NCBI GenBank assembly: GCA_033439295.1
Contig: JAVTLE010000023.1
Location: 186,001-250,000 of the forward strand
From: Deuterostichococcus epilithicus
Taxonomy: Eukaryota; Chlorophyta; Trebouxiophyceae; Prasiolales; Stichococcaceae
Reading direction: 5' to 3'
DNA length: 64,000 bases
Within the stretch, counting starts at the first letter, position 1. Each line of letters begins with the position of its first letter. The notes beneath the pieces are model-generated. The model saw nothing but the letters and a program-made list of their open reading frames with translations, was not told the origin of the DNA and made no database searches. Positions 14,801-29,800 of this stretch are shown here, piece after piece. A program made the translations under genes and the position numbers.

Positions 14801-17800
14801 GCGGGCGCCCCCGTGGACGACATCAACGTGGAGCAGCCGTTCGTGCCGGTGTTTGCGGAGGGCGGCGACCGGCCGTCGGAGACGAGCCGCCTGTGGCTGG
14901 CGGCAAATGCGGACATGGAGAAGTACCCTGCGGCGCAGCCGCTGGGCGCCATCGACAGGTGAGCTAGCTCACGCCAGAAGGACGCACCCTCGAGTGATGG
15001 AGTGAAGCCTGGCCATCGACGGGTGAGCTCACGCCGGATTTTCTAGGCACACCCTCACTTACAACGAAGTGGAGCTGGGGAACGGACCTGCGGAAAGGTG
15101 TGACTGGGTGCACTGCCTGTGGCTGGCTGCCGCCGCAGACATATACCAGTCTCCTGCTGAGGGGTCACTGGGCGCCACGAAATGTGGATCTCTCTGGTGG
15201 ATCTCGTGAGCACGTCTAGAGCTCAAAGACGTCCTCCTGTGCAGGCTGGTCATAATTGTCAAAAGGCCGCCGCCGCCACAGCAGCAGCAGCAGGGCGTGT
15301 TCTGCCACTTCACTACGAGCGAAGGGCCACCCAATGGTGTTCCTCTGCAGGCTGGCAACGGTGGTGGAAGGGTGCGGGGAGGGCGCCGCTGCTGCCGCCG
15401 CCGCAGGCCGTGGCTCCAATCCCGCAGTCAAGCGAGTCACGACCTTGCATCCTTCTTCAACTGTGCAGGCTGGTGACCGTGGTGAAGGTGGCGCCTGGAA
15501 ACCCGCCGCCGCCGCCGCAGAAGGACGTCTTCTGGTACGACCAGGAGCATGACCGCTCATTCTTCACCTTCCGCGACCCGCTGGACTACGTTCCCGATGC
15601 CAAGAAGTCTGCGGAGGCACGCAAGACGCTTGGCCAGAAGCGGGTGAGCGTGGCTCATGCTTTCTGATGCCTCTCAGTTGCGGTAGGACGAACACGTCCA
15701 AGACCGTTCACTTTGTCGCCTTCCCGGGCCGCTCGCTTATCTGCCCGCCTTCAAGGCGCCTACCGATGCGCGTGGGATGCTCAGCCCGCAGTGGGTGTTC
15801 AAAGGTGCAAAGGTGTTAGGGGATAGCATCTGTGTGGTTGGGGTTTGCATAACTGCGAGGCGCACAGGAGGCAGTTTCTCAGGAGGTGAAGGCATGGGGA
15901 CCATTATTGCGGCTGCAGCGGCCTGCGCAGCCATGGTGCAGAGCTTCATCTCACCAGCTGAACTCCGTCAGATGACGTGCTTGCACCTTTCTTCTTATAG
16001 CTCATGAAGGCGCTGGACCTGTGCTGCGGCTGCAGCGGCCTGTGTGTCCTGGGCAGCCCTACGAGGAGGGCAATCAAACCTGCACGCCTCCGTCTCGTCA
16101 GGATCAATCCCAATTCCTGTTGCTCGCTGCACAGGCGATGAAGGCGCAGGACCAACACACTGCGGCTGCGGTCGAACGACAGTCCGCGCAGCGATGGTGC
16201 AGAGCTTTGGGTTTCCAGCTGAACTGGTCAGAAGAGTGTATTTAAATACACATTTTCTTCCAACAGGAGATGAAGGCGCTGGACCTGTACTGCGGCTGCG
16301 GCGGCCTGCCAGTCCTGGACTGCCCGCCCTGAACAATCAGACCTGCACGCTTCCGTCTGTCCAGGATCATTCCAATGCCGCTGGACCTATACTGCGGCTG
16401 CGGTCCAACAGCGGTCCGCGCAGCAACGGTGCAGAGCTCCGTGTTTTCAGTTGCACTCGGTGAAAGGATGTACACACATATACAAATACTTTTTCTTCCT
16501 ACAGGAGATGAGGGCGCTAGACCTGTACTGCGGCTGCGGGGGCCTATCATTCATGGACGGCGAGTACGATGCTGATGGCGTGTCCATCGCCACGTGCTGG
16601 GCCGTGGACTACAACCCTTCTGCCTGCGCCAGCTTCCTCGTCAACTACCCGCAGTCGCAGGTGCGCCACGCGTGGCCCCGCCGCTGTGGCGCAGTTGCAG
16701 CGCAGCTCGGGGCCCCGAGCTTCGGTTCGGCCGACCCAATCTTCCCTCAGTGCAGTGCCCTTTGCGTGCCCCAGCATCCAGGCTGACCACCCTCTTGCGG
16801 GTGCCACTATGGCTTTCCATGCAGGTTATCACAAAGCCATTCCCTGCCGCTAGGCTGTCAGCTATATCTTCCTGTTTGTATTGCTGTCCCCTGCCGCGCG
16901 CAGGCGCACTGTCTGGGGTGCCGGCAGGGTCACAGTGGCTGCACGAGCCCAGTACCTACGGCTTTCTGCATCCGATATCCAAGTCTGGAAGCCGCATCCA
17001 ATGCGCAGGTGCACTGCGTGGGCGTCGACGAGTTCCTGTGGCTCGGCAAGAAGTGGAAGGCGCTGAGCGACGAGTACCCCGAGAACTGGCGGCCGCAGGC
17101 CTCGCCGCAGGTGTGTCGCCCATTGCTGACTGTTTTCCGAGCCCCTGTCTCCACTGTCAGACACCTGCAGCAGCTGGTGACAGCTGGTGACCTCATCTGG
17201 GAAGCCATGTGGAACATCCGACTTCCCCCACGTGCTTCCCCTCTCTGTGTGCTTCGTGGTTGTGCTGGACAGCGGCCGCTGATGACGGCCAACAGCTGGC
17301 GCCCCTGCTAGTGCCGGGTCGGAACTCATGTGCCGCAGCATCGACTTCCAGTCCCATGTCCATTGCGAGTCGCTTGCGGCGCTCACTGCAGGCCAAGAAG
17401 CGGCCGGCGGCGGCGCAGTCCAAGAAGAGGCGCCGCGAGTGGGAGGTGGCTGCGATCCTGGACATGCGGCTGCAGGTGGACGATGCAATCCGCGGCACCA
17501 AGGGTGCGTCCCGCGGTGAACGTATCTGAAAAACAATCACACAATCTCTTCAATCAAGCAGTCCATCCTTTCGGGCTGCGCAGCTTTCGAGCTGTCCACT
17601 TCCGAGTTTGTGTGCGACTGTACAGGCAGGGGCAGTGGGCAAGTCGTCGTCAAGCCGCAGCAAGTCGGTTGCACAATGGAAAAGGGGCGTCACAGGCCTG
17701 TGCTATCTCGGGATGCCGCTCAGAACCCGCTTCTCTGGTAACACAGTGCACAGGGGGTACATGTGCCGAACCGTGGTCGAGCTGCGGGAGCCGCCGACGT

Positions 17801-20800
17801 CACCAGGGCGTCTTTGCAAGTCACTAGGGCGTCTTTGCAACCGGAGACGTCTGGATTGAACATCCTGCTTTCTGCGTGCGCAGGCAAAGACAAGGGGAAC
17901 ATCATGGGCAAGCTGCGGGAGGAGAACTGCTGGCTGGAGTTCCTGGTGCACTGGAAGGTGTCGTTTCCACCGCCGCCTGCCCTCCATCTTCTGCTCGCTC
18001 TTCTGCTCCTGCTCACTGTTGGTTCCCCCTGGCCGTGTCGTCTTGCGTGCTGGGCCCAGTGATGCTGTGCAGGCCAGCGCCGTCGCATGCCTGACGCCGC
18101 TTCGAGGTCCCTTTTAGGCTACCCGACAGCTGGCCGTGGGGTTATGGCCCCTTGCCGGCTTTCACCTTGAAACCCTGAACTTGACATGATGGTGCCTTGG
18201 ACATGCTGCAGGGCTTCCCGCGGGAGGAAGCGACCTGGGAGAAGATTGAGAACATCGAGGGCTGCCCCAAGCGGGTGCGTCCTCGGCAGCGGTGACACAT
18301 TTCTGCGACTGCATCGCGCCGCCAGCGGCAAATGTGGTGGCAGCCGGTGCCTTCGGCGCCTCTGTGCAGTTTCACAGTTGGCTCCTGCTTCCGCACCCGC
18401 CTGGTCTGCCCGCACGTGGGGCCATACGGCTGTAAGCGACATCCAAGAGCTGCTTCTCGGAAGACGGAGAGATGACGTGATCTGGCGTGGCCAGGCATCA
18501 TCCCTCCCGTGCGCAGCCGCTGGCGGCTCTGGGAGTGGCGAGCCGAGGCGCAGGCCGCTGCCGGGCCAGATGAAGGGTGCTGCACCCTGCAAGATACCCT
18601 ATTCTGTGCACATCGTTCGAGGCTGCGGTCTGCTGTGACCGCAACTGTGATGCGCACACGCAGGTGGCGGTATTGTTGGGAGTGGCGAGCCGAGGCACAA
18701 GCCGCTGACGGGTCAGACAACGAGTGCTGCACCCCGGAACTGAAATGTGAAGCTGCGACCTCTCACATGCTTATCTGCGACCTAGTGTGGGTCTGACAGT
18801 GCTTTTGTCCCTGCCTGCGCAGCTGGCAGCATTCGTGCGGGAGTGGCGGGCCAAGGAGCGGGTGCCGCTGCCGCGTCAGACAACGAGTGCTGCACCCCGA
18901 AACTGAACTGTGAGTTTGCGATCTATCATGTGAATTGAGATTCTCGCCTGCGCAGCTGGCGGCGTTCGTACGGGAGTGGCGGGCAAAGGAGCGGGTTCCG
19001 CTGCCGGGCGCGGTGGACATTGTGACGGGCGGCCCGCCCTGCCAGGGCATGTCCGGCCTCAACCGCCACGCCCGCACCATCGACGTGCTGACTGACTCCA
19101 GGTGAGGCGCCCCACCTGACAGTGAGGCGCTGCTGAGATCGCGGCAGCTGAGATTGCGGCACACAAACCCTGCTGCATGGCACGGGAAACAAGTCGCGCC
19201 GGGGGCGCGCCCGCCACGTGCGGCCGGGGCACGGTCATGCTGTGCTGTGGCGACCGATCACCCAAAGACGAGGCAGTGGACACACAGGCATGAACTGAGC
19301 ATGGTGCCGCTCAGATCCTTTTCGTGGGTGGCCTCAGCCGCTGCGCCCAGATCCACCCAGCGCTGCGTGGCATTGTGCACCTTCTTCTGCCCATCGCTGG
19401 TCACAGGTCCAGACGCTGCTGCTGACGGCGCTGGAGGTTCCAGTGTTATGAGATCAGCAGTCCATGAGCTGCGACCGGCGAGCATGTGCAAGTCGCTTGG
19501 CACCTGCCCAAGAGCTGTGCGCGCCGCCCATCTCGGAAAACACAATGCCCTGGACTCTGCAGTACAGAAACTGGCAGCTCGGTGACTTTCTGATGCCATC
19601 GAGTGGCTGCAGCGGCACCTCTGGCTGCATTGCTGCTGCCTTAGGCCCTTGAGCCATATTCCCCCTGAACCCTGGACTGCGCACTCCTGCGCAGGAACCG
19701 GCAGGTGGACGCGTTTTACGACATCATCGACTGGCTGCAGCCGGGCTTCGTGCTGATGGAGAACGTGCTGGACATCCTGGGCAAGGTGCGGCGCCGGTCC
19801 TGCATCCAAGCTCAGCGAATCTTGCAGAGCTGCAATTGCATACCGGCTTGTCGATGCGTTTCTGAACCTTCCCACCCTGCAGGAGGACGGAACCGCATAC
19901 AAGGCATGCGGCATCGTGCTTGCTGGAGCAGCACTACTAGACATTCGTCACCTGACCATCTTTAAATGAGATCCTTCGTCCCCTGCCGCCGTGCAGGGCG
20001 ATAAGTTTATTTGGCAATTGCGCCGCGGCGCGGCCGCTGAGATCGGCGCTGACACGCACTCCCGACAGCCTTGACTTGTCAACTTCAGCCCTGTGTGAAG
20101 GGGATCATCCCTGAAGATTTCATTCGATCCGCACAGGAGGACGGGATGTACGCAAAATACGCCGCTGCGCGGCTGCTGGATCAGCGGTACCAGACGCGCA
20201 CGGGCATTATCCCCGCCGGCGAGCATGGTGTTGCGCAGGGCCGCTGGCGGTGAGGCTTCAGAAACTCTTCCCCTGTGCAGGTGTAGAATGTAGGTTTGGA
20301 GGGGAAAGGGGTGGGGAAGTTGCCGCCGGAACAGTGGCGCCATGCCCGCTGGCGAGCATGGCCTTGTACAGGGCCATCGGTCACCCCTGTCATCCGCAGC
20401 CGGAAGAAGTGGGGCGTAAAGTTTGTGCTGCAGCGACAACGGCGAGTGCTCGGACCTGTTGCCCGTGTGCACCGTTGAGGCGGTTGGATGCTGCGATGGC
20501 AGTGTGCCGCAAGCGTTGCCCTGGCTTTTGCAGCCACGGTTTGCAGCGCAGAGCGCTGCTGCGATATGATTTGCGAGCGGCAGTGTGGGCAGCTGCTCGC
20601 GGTAAACTGCCGGATCTGGCGCAGCCAATGCACCTGTCATGTGATGCAGCAAGCTGAGGTGAGAGGCCTGAAAACTGACTTCGTGTCCAGGCCTGAACGC
20701 AAAGTGTTCATCTTGGGTTGGGAGGGAGCAGCTGCCGGCGACGCCGGAGCTGGTGCACAAATAGTTGTTTCAGCAAACTGCTGTCCAGGAGTGGAGGCCC

Positions 20801-23800
20801 CAAAGCCCGACGTCCACCTTGGCTTCCCACGGCGTGTCCATCCAGGGTGCCGTGTTGGGGCGGGAGCAGCACACCTCCAAACCCTCCTGGAGCCACCTGT
20901 GTGTTGCGAGCTCCATGTGGACAGTCACTGACTGGGGCCGACTGCCTCCTGGGCAGGGTGTTCATTTGGGGTGCAAAGTCCGGACGGGAGCAGCTGCCAG
21001 CATTCCCGGAGCCGACGCACCGCACCGTCAACCTGACAAACCGGTGCCCCAGGCGCTACACAAACGTGGACAAGGACAGCGTCAACTGCCGCGTGGACTT
21101 CCTGTCCGAGGAGCGCCGTAAGCTGGCCCACCCGCCGGTGAGGAACCTCGACCACTTTTCAAGTTGACTCCGTCAGCTGCCGCGGCGACTCCCTGTCTGC
21201 GGTTGTCGCTGCAAGCTCCGCAGTCACAGGACTACCATGCAGGACTATATGCTGCATGTGCATGGCCCCTGCCAACGAGGACTCGAATTCTAGACTGGGT
21301 CCACGATGCCTCAGGGCAATCAGAACGACAGTGCATTAGCATCAACGCAGTTGAATCGTTTAGTTTGAAGCTTTTTTGCAGTGGGGACACCACTGCTCGC
21401 ATGCTGCACAGGTCCCAAAGGGGACCGCACGAACTCATGGCTGCCGCCTGCAGGCGCTTCCTGTGACTCACGGCTGTGATCCATTGTAGCCACCCAATCG
21501 TGACCTGGCATGCAGACCCTAGTGGAGGCTTTCATATCCTATTTGAAGCGACCTGCCAGAGGTTTTGAGTTCTCAGGCAGGTGTGTGCATTCATGTATTC
21601 AAAGATTCTTTTTTCTACTGGCTACAGATCCTGATGGGGGACGTCATGACGGATCTGCCGGAGATCACCAACTTCACCTTTGCGGAGGCGGCGGAATACG
21701 GCAGCAAGCCGAAGAGCCCCTGGCAGGTGCGCAATGTGTCCACATCCTTTTCACATCCGTTTCCTCTCCCCTTTCCTGCGCCTCGCGCCGGCGCAGCCTG
21801 CAGCAACCCCGATAGCGTCTGGCGGATGCGTGCGTCGTTTAGAGTCTGCAGGCATCTCCGATTCATCCATGTTCCGTGCTGTTCTTCACCCGCCCAGCAG
21901 CCTCAAACGGCTCTGGTACCGCAGACTGCAGGGTGTATGTGTTGCATGCTTCCGCCAGCAGCATGCGACGGACTGCGGACCTGCATGCCCTGCTGCTCCT
22001 TACGCCGCCACCGGAATCATCGAATGCAGGTGCACATACGGAGGGAGCCGCCGGCGGGGCAGGCGTCCCGAGCACAGCGCGCCGCGGCTGCAGACGCTGC
22101 CATGGCGGCGACGGCCGCGCAGGTCAACCGCCCGGTGGCGGAACTGGCGGCGGTAGCTGGCTGCAGCCAGCTGGAACACATCAGTGTGCTAACCGGCGTG
22201 CGTTCTCTTGCTGAAAGCCCTCTCTGGAACTCCCCATCCTTGAACCTTATGTCCCTGAGTGTCATCCTTGCCCCCCATGTCGAGAGCGGCCGGTTCTGGC
22301 GCTTGCGTCGACGTGGCGCAGCAGCCGGGAGCGAGTCAGGCCGCTGGACATTCAGCGAGCTGTGGTTCCGCAACCAATCACGCTCTGTGTGTTGCATCGA
22401 CGCTGTCTGCCGGGATCAGCGTGACGCCGGCCGGTACCAGCCTGGAGGCACTCGAGAGTCGGGCAAAGTCACAGGAAGGAGCAGTGCCGGTGGTTGTTTT
22501 CAGCATGCGCATGCCAGCATCTGCTCGGTCTGCTGTCTCTCTGCATGGCCACTGAACTGCCGCACCTTTGGCGCCGGTCTCTGGCTGGGCCCTTGTCCCC
22601 AAGCCTTCCCATCAGGCTGGCCTTTTCGGTCCCCTCATCAGGTCCTTGCCAGGCTTCCTAACCTGCTTGCTCCGTTCGCAGATCGACGACCCTGTGCTGC
22701 ACCAGGCGGATGTGCCAACGGGTCCGCCGGGACGAGACCCTGTGATTTGTACGGCGTCTCCTTTTGCTTTCCTTTGACTCCCGTCTGTTTCTGCCGTGCA
22801 CAGATTGGCTGGCTCTACTTCAACAAGGCGGACGTGCTGAAGGGCCTCACCGACATCAAGGACGTGGGCGCAATCAACAACCACTCACAGGCGACGCTGA
22901 TCGGGTGCCGAGACCAGCTGGCGGAACCGCAAGTCGGCGACGACGATGCGGCGCGGGCGCAGCGGCAGCGCAAGGTTGCGGAGTGGGAGCAGCGGCAGCA
23001 CGCCGGGAGGGATCGCCTGATGCAAGACGTCGGAGCGCTGGTGCAGTGATTCGCCAGTCGACAGAAAGCAAAGTATCATCGTCCATGCCAACGAAGTGAA
23101 GACCTGTGGGCGAGTTGCGGCAATCTGACAGAGCGGGAGAAGCGACAGCATGCAGCGGCGGTTGAAACGCCAGTGGATGCGCTTTCCTTTGTCCCTGCAA
23201 CCCCGACTGCACCTTCCAGTCGAGGCACTGCCTGCTGTGCAGGTCCTGTCTTTCAGGGGGCATGAGAACGCGAAAACCAATACGGACGTGTTTTCTCAGG
23301 TCTTCTGCCCTGCAACATGCACGCCGAGACATGATGATGCACCATGCACAGGTGGTGGCCGGCGTGCAGGGCGCGGCAAAGGCTACAGGGCCGCTGCGCG
23401 ACCACCGCCCGCTGTGCCTGCAGGTGCGCTTTTCCTCTTGTCCATGCGCCCTTCTCATTTCCTGGTTTTGCAGACCTGTAGAGGTCCTGCGCCTTTGCAG
23501 AGTTTTCCGTTTCAGCTCCCCCTTGCCACTGCTGTAACGCCCCCGCGTCTCGTGTGCCGCTGGGATTTTGTTTTGGAGACCAGTTCGTGCCTGTGTCAGG
23601 CTCCTGCCACCGTGATGGCTGGTCACTCGTGCCCCAAGTCGTGTGTGTGGCGTCTTGCATGTGCCGCCTGGCAGCCCGCAGATCGGAATGTCTGCTTGCT
23701 GGCGTTGCGGATTCATTGCTAACTGACGAATCCATCGAGGTCTGCCGCCAAGCCCTGCCGCCTCCAGCACAGCCGTACTATAGTCAAGATGTTGCGGTCC

Positions 23801-26800
23801 CGACACCAGGAAGGGTTGGCACGACCTCTCAGCTGGTATGAGTATGCTGCGGGCGGCACGAAACGTTGTGCCGTCGAAGTGCCGCCACCATTGTCAAGCG
23901 TCCTCCGAGAGATCCTGGGTTTGAGAATCGTCCCTGGCAACAGTCTGACGAGACCCCTGGCGCCGCGGACCGCTCTGCCGATTGCCATGAGTTTGTCGTC
24001 ACAGATCGACGACTCCAATTCAGACTATCTCGCTTCACGGGTCAGCGACTGCCTGCGGCGCAAGCCGGCCGGTGGCAGAGCGCAAAGGCGCTCATTTCCG
24101 TGGCACCTATCATGTCCATTCACTTTTCGCATGCGGCGTCAACGTTGTCTCCACAGGTCGACGACTGGCTGCGCTGCAAGGCGGTGGCCAAGCGCAAGGG
24201 CGCCAACTTCCGCGACCTGCCGGGCGTCGTCACACACCCGGACGGTGCGGGTCTCCTGCAGTGCGAACCACTTTTGATGCACTCCATCAGATTCCGAGCT
24301 GGGTCCAGCAGAGGCGTATAGTACCGAGGGGGCCTGCCGCCAGTGCGGCGCAGCAGAAGCAGCATTCGTGTGGCAGGGATCCTAGCTGAAGGCCCCTCAG
24401 CTGGCGGCAGGCACCGATGCTGCAAGGGCCACTGGTTGCCGATCAGGGCTAGGAGGGGCGCCTGCCACTGGGTCCCGTGCAGCAGCTGCAGCGCTGTGGG
24501 AGCAGGGTGCAGCACATGTGGCGAGTCGCGCTGCCAAACTTGCGGCATCTTGTCGTGATATGTGGCAACCTGATCAGTGGCCACCAGACTTTGAAATCCT
24601 CTGTCAAGTCGTTCTGAGGCGCTTGCCTAGGTTTGCTGCAGCCTGATTGCACAGCCTTGTCGTTCAACACAGAGCCAGCTGCGCAGCTGCCACACGGTCC
24701 TCTGGCAATGAGGGCCGCCGAATTGGCATTTCCTGCTCTGCGGGCGGCAGCCCCGCAGACCGCCTTCCTGCACATGCCGGCCAGGCTGCCGCACACCTGA
24801 CGCTGCGCCTCTGCCGGCGCAGGCACTTGCTGTGCGGGGCACTGCCATGCGGCCATCCAGCCCAACAAGGGCACAGCGTGCCCGGCGGGCGGCAACCGGC
24901 GGCGTGCGCCGCGCACCAACGACAAGACCGGCCGGGTCGACCACCACGACAGGAACGGCTGGCGCGGCGCCTTCCTCGTGGCAGACGACGACTGCAAAGG
25001 CGAGGCGGCATCGCCTCCACATGGCTGTGCTCGTCCTGGCCTTCTTTTGAACTGTGCCAACAGCCAAGCCACACTGCTGGATTGGCCGGCACAGCGGGAT
25101 TGGCTGGCGCAGCATGGTGCCGGCAGGCAGCGTGCTGTGCTTGCGGCAGATTACCGTCGTGCACGCTGTCCAAGCTCAGCAAGAAACTACAAACCTTGTG
25201 TGCACTGCAGTCTGCCCTGCATACACGGCGCTGATGCCGACGGGGAACCTGCTCTGTCCGCGGTGGTGCGTCACGTACAAGGAGGGCAAGTCGACGGGGC
25301 GCCACGGCTGCTACGGTCGCGCCTGGTGCGCTTTTTGGTTTCGTTTCTGTTACTGTTCGTGTCAAGAATGTTGCAAGAGACGTAAGACCACATCCCGCAG
25401 CTTTCGCACCACAAGGAGGGCATGTTCGGCGGTTGCCAGCGGCTGCTGCGGCCGCGCCCGGTGAGCAACGTTGTGTTCTTTCGGACACTCTTCGAGGTGA
25501 TACAACACATCTGACCTGGTTTGCAATGCATTGCTGTTGCTCCGCAGGATGGACCGCAGGATGGGTGCAGCCGATGGCTTTGGGGCGCTCTGCGCAATGC
25601 CACACAACCTGACACCAATTCATTCCTTTTCCCTGAACTTCACATCTGATCTTTCCCCACAAAGACATTAAAGGATGGATGTCATTGTATATGCTCTCCG
25701 TGCAGGATGGATGAGGTGCAGTTGACGGTGGCGGGCCGTTCCGAGCCGCACATCCAGTCGCCGGTCCACCCGCTGTCTCCTCCAACTACACATCCGAGCC
25801 TCCTCAAGAGGATGCGAATGGCAACGATGTTGGCTGACGAGATAAACAAAATCAATATCAGCACTAAGTAATGTCGTATGAATCGGAGTAAAACACAATC
25901 CAATAATTATCTTTTCTGTAGTTTTTGTGGGAATTATGGTAAACTTCACTCCTTCCCCAAACTTCGAGTCCCATCGTTCTCAGGAGTCTGTGAATGGCTT
26001 CCGTGCAGGATGGACGAGGTGCAGCCGACGGTGGCGGGCCGCGCCGAGCCGCACGACCTGTCGCTGAGTCATCTTCTCCACAAACTTTTAATTCGAACCT
26101 TCCCAGAGTTTGCGTCTGCCTTCCGTGCATCTGATCCTTCCCGACACTCTGTGAATGGTGTTTCCTCTTTTCGCCGCAGGATGGACGAGGTGCAGCCGAC
26201 GGTGGTGGGCCGCGCCGAGCCGCACAACCTATCGCTGGTGCACCCGGAGCAGGACCGGACGCTGTCCATCCGCGAGAACGCCCGCTGCCAGGTGTGCGTC
26301 CAGTGGTCTATAGTTCTGGCCGTCCAACTCCCTCCCGGCAACAGCACACATGTTCTCCATCCGCAAGAAAGCCCGCTGCCAGGTACGGCCTGGGAACTCA
26401 TGTCTGTAGTAGTTCTGGGAATGTGCGTCTGCAGCGGTGCTACAGTTCTTGCTGCCCAAGTCGTCCTGGCAGCAGCGTACCATGCTGTCCATCCCTGAAG
26501 GTGCGCGCTGCCAGGTTCGGCCTGGGAAACCAGACCTCAATGCCTCCTTGGACTGGCCAAGGAGGTATCAGGTTTTTGTTGTGTGTGTGTGTGTGGGGGG
26601 CGGCAGCGACACCTCCTCGGCCTGACATGTCCCTGGCAACCGCAAGCTGTGCTCATGCGAGAGACCGCGTGCCGCCGGGCGCGGCGCAGCTCCCTGTCGG
26701 CTGGGCTCATCCGCCGCCGAGCATCGCTCACGCCGGGCTCTGTCGCCTGACATCTGACGAAGGAGGAGCGGCCACCAGAGGAGCCATGTCCAGACCTAAT

Positions 26801-29800
26801 CGGCGCCGGCGATTCCGCTAGCATGTCCGGACCGTACCGGCGCCGGCATTCCGCGACACTTTGGCGCCAGTGGGCCTGGAATCCGATAGTGTGTTTTGAA
26901 CACCTGGAGGCTTCTCGTTTCTTTGCATACCTGGAGTTTCAGCCCCCGAACTCGCATCTGCCACAGGGCTTCCCCGACTACTTTGCGCTGGTGGGCCTGG
27001 AAGGCGAGAAGGCGCTGAGCACGACCAGATTCTGCAGCTGGGTTCGCCACAACGGCCTGACGGAGCGGTTCCAGCAGGCGCGCATCATTCAAAATAAGTT
27101 TCGTACAACTTTGTTGTCATGTTTTCAAGTCATCTTTCCTCCCGTTACACATCTAGTAGGCAGGAAGTAATGTACGAATGTCCGCGCTGGGTCTGCATGT
27201 CACAAATGGAGCAGCTTCAAAGCAGTGGGACGCAGCTTTCAAACGTCCAGGCTTCACTTGGTGACAGCGCTGCACACCCGCTGCACGCATCTGCTAATCT
27301 CCATCGCCGCCCGGCGCCGCCGTTCAGGCACCTTGAGCACCTGGAGTTCAGCTCAAGGACTGGCCCAATGTCACTTTCAGGTCCCCAACTGGCCGCGCAG
27401 GTAGGCAAAGCAGTCAGCTTGGCGGTTGCTGGCTGGGTCACTGCCCAGTTAGGTTTACAAGCATGAAATAAGAATCTTACCCAATCATGGCTGCCCGCTG
27501 CGCAGATGGGCAACGCGGTCAGCCCGGCGGTCGCAGGCGCGCTGGGACGCTGCCTCGCCAAGGCGGCCGCTGCGAGGTCGCCGGCGGGCGACGCCGTCAT
27601 CTCCGTGCCAGACCCCGAGCTCGAGGCGGTGAGGCCACCCTGTTCCCTGCGAGAGGCTCCTTCGAATGAAGTTCCTTCTTTCTCTGAGGATTGACAACTC
27701 CCTGGGGAATAGCGTGGGGAAACATCCATGGGGGAGGCGCTCACATGTTTGGGATCCAGCCTGCGCCGGCCGCAATGCCTTCAGCTGCATCACGGTCTGG
27801 TGGACACCCGCTGGACTCGCACCTCCCTGGGGCTGTGGATGCTGCAAGTGCGGTGGAGCAGCCCACCGTCGTTCGAGCTGCTGTCGGCCGCTCACGGCTG
27901 CAGGCATGTCGGCTGCAGGCATGCTGGCCCTGTCCAGGGTGCTTCGCCGCGGCACCCCTTCGAGATCGCTTTTGAGCCCTGTGTCTGGAATGGCCAGCCA
28001 GCGACCTCTCAAGCTGCTGCGTGTGCTGGCACCCCAGAACTACTGAGCCCCATGTCTGGACTGGCCCACCAGCGACCTCAGAGCTGCTGCGTGTGCTGGC
28101 CGCGGGACTTTAGAGCCCTCCGTCCGAACTGGCCAATCAGCAATTCCGAGCTGCTGCGTGTGCTGGACCCCCAGAACTACAGGGCGAGCCCGGCGGCGGG
28201 CATGACCCCTCAAGATTGCTCTTGAGCCCTATGCCTGTACTTGCCCATGAGGGCACCTTCAAGCTGAAGCTGCTGCGTGTGCCGGCACCCCAGAACTCCA
28301 AGGCGGGCCTGTATATGTGTATCTATTATGAACCAACTCAAGCTGGAAACTTGGTGGCCCCCAGAACTACGAGGCGGGCCTGGCGGCGGGGCTGCGCTTT
28401 TATGTGACGGAGCAGGGCGGCGAGGAGGAGGTCGTGAAAAAGACAATGCAACAGCGAGAGGAGGCACGCCGCCGGGGCTTCATCGTCGATGTGAGTTTGT
28501 AATCCATCCCGGTTGTCGCCTAATCCATCCATGTCGTCACCGACCTCGCATTGGAAACTCCAGCCTGCGGGCTGCCTCGGACGAGATCCAGAGCGGAGAC
28601 GCGAGGCGCGTCGCTGCGGGCTGGAACTAACACAGAAGCAAGCCACTCAACTGACTGAGGCCGCGCCTGCATCTGCGGGCGTCTCACGCGGCAGGGTTCA
28701 GCACAGAGCTACCCGAGTGCTGCCGGACCAGCACACGTTCTTTATGTGAGAATCCATTGCTGTACGTCTGTTTGGACTGCCCACCAAAGGGGCTGGCTCC
28801 TCAATGAAAGCTTGCCGCTGGCGCGCCGCCGCTGACTCGCCGCCGACGCCCGCCTGCAGATCGATGACGACTCAGAGGACAACGCCGCTGCCGTCGGCGC
28901 CGCGCTCGCCGAGTGAGCAGCAGCTCAACGAGCGGCGGCAGTGATGGTGGGCGATGAGTGGCAATGGCGATCGCCAGATGAGATGAAGCTGCGGAAGCGG
29001 CGGCAGTTTTGTGCGCTGGACGAACAGCAGCGGCGGCGGTAGGCAGGTGTCCGCCTTAGGCTCTGCGCTGCACTCTCGGATCAGCGGTGGCTCCGGCCTC
29101 GGCAGGCGCGCGCCGCTCTGTCCCGCTGGCGGCAAGGCGGGGACGGCTGGCGGGCGCTGAGTGGAAGGGCAGGTCCGGGCTGCTGGCAGCAAGTAGGAGC
29201 GAAGCGGCGCAGCCTGCGCGGCAGAGCGCATCTTGGTGGAGAGCCTGCCGTGCGCCGCCGCTGCGGCTGGGTGCTGCATGCGGAAGGCGGCGCCTGGCAA
29301 AGGGCACATGGGTTCGGCGGCGACGGCGTCCAGGCTGCTGATGTTGGAGAGCTGGCGCTGCCCAGGAAAGGGACACGACACAAGTATACAGCAAGGCAGC
29401 TGCAGTGATGCAACCCGCTGCAGAGCTTGCAGCGGCATCAAGGCAACGACTAGACTGACGTGATGTTGAACGAAGAATCCCGCGACGCATCATGCGAGAC
29501 TGCACCTCGGCTCCATCCGATTGTGTTTCGCAGCTGACGGTTCACTCAGGATCGCCACTGGGTAGGTGCCCATACCCTTGGGTTTTCATGTTGCACCACC
29601 CACCCGTGATGAATAGGTCATGCAGACAAACCCTCGTTCGACGTGGTCTCCTGCTTTGCACGGCTCACGGAGCATGATGCAAGCTCAATCGGCTTCTGGT
29701 TTGCAGGTTTTGAACCCGCATGAACCTGGCGGCGGGAGCATTGATGGCAGTTTACTCACCTGGCTGAATGGAATCGCCTCAGGTTGAGAAGGCCTACGAT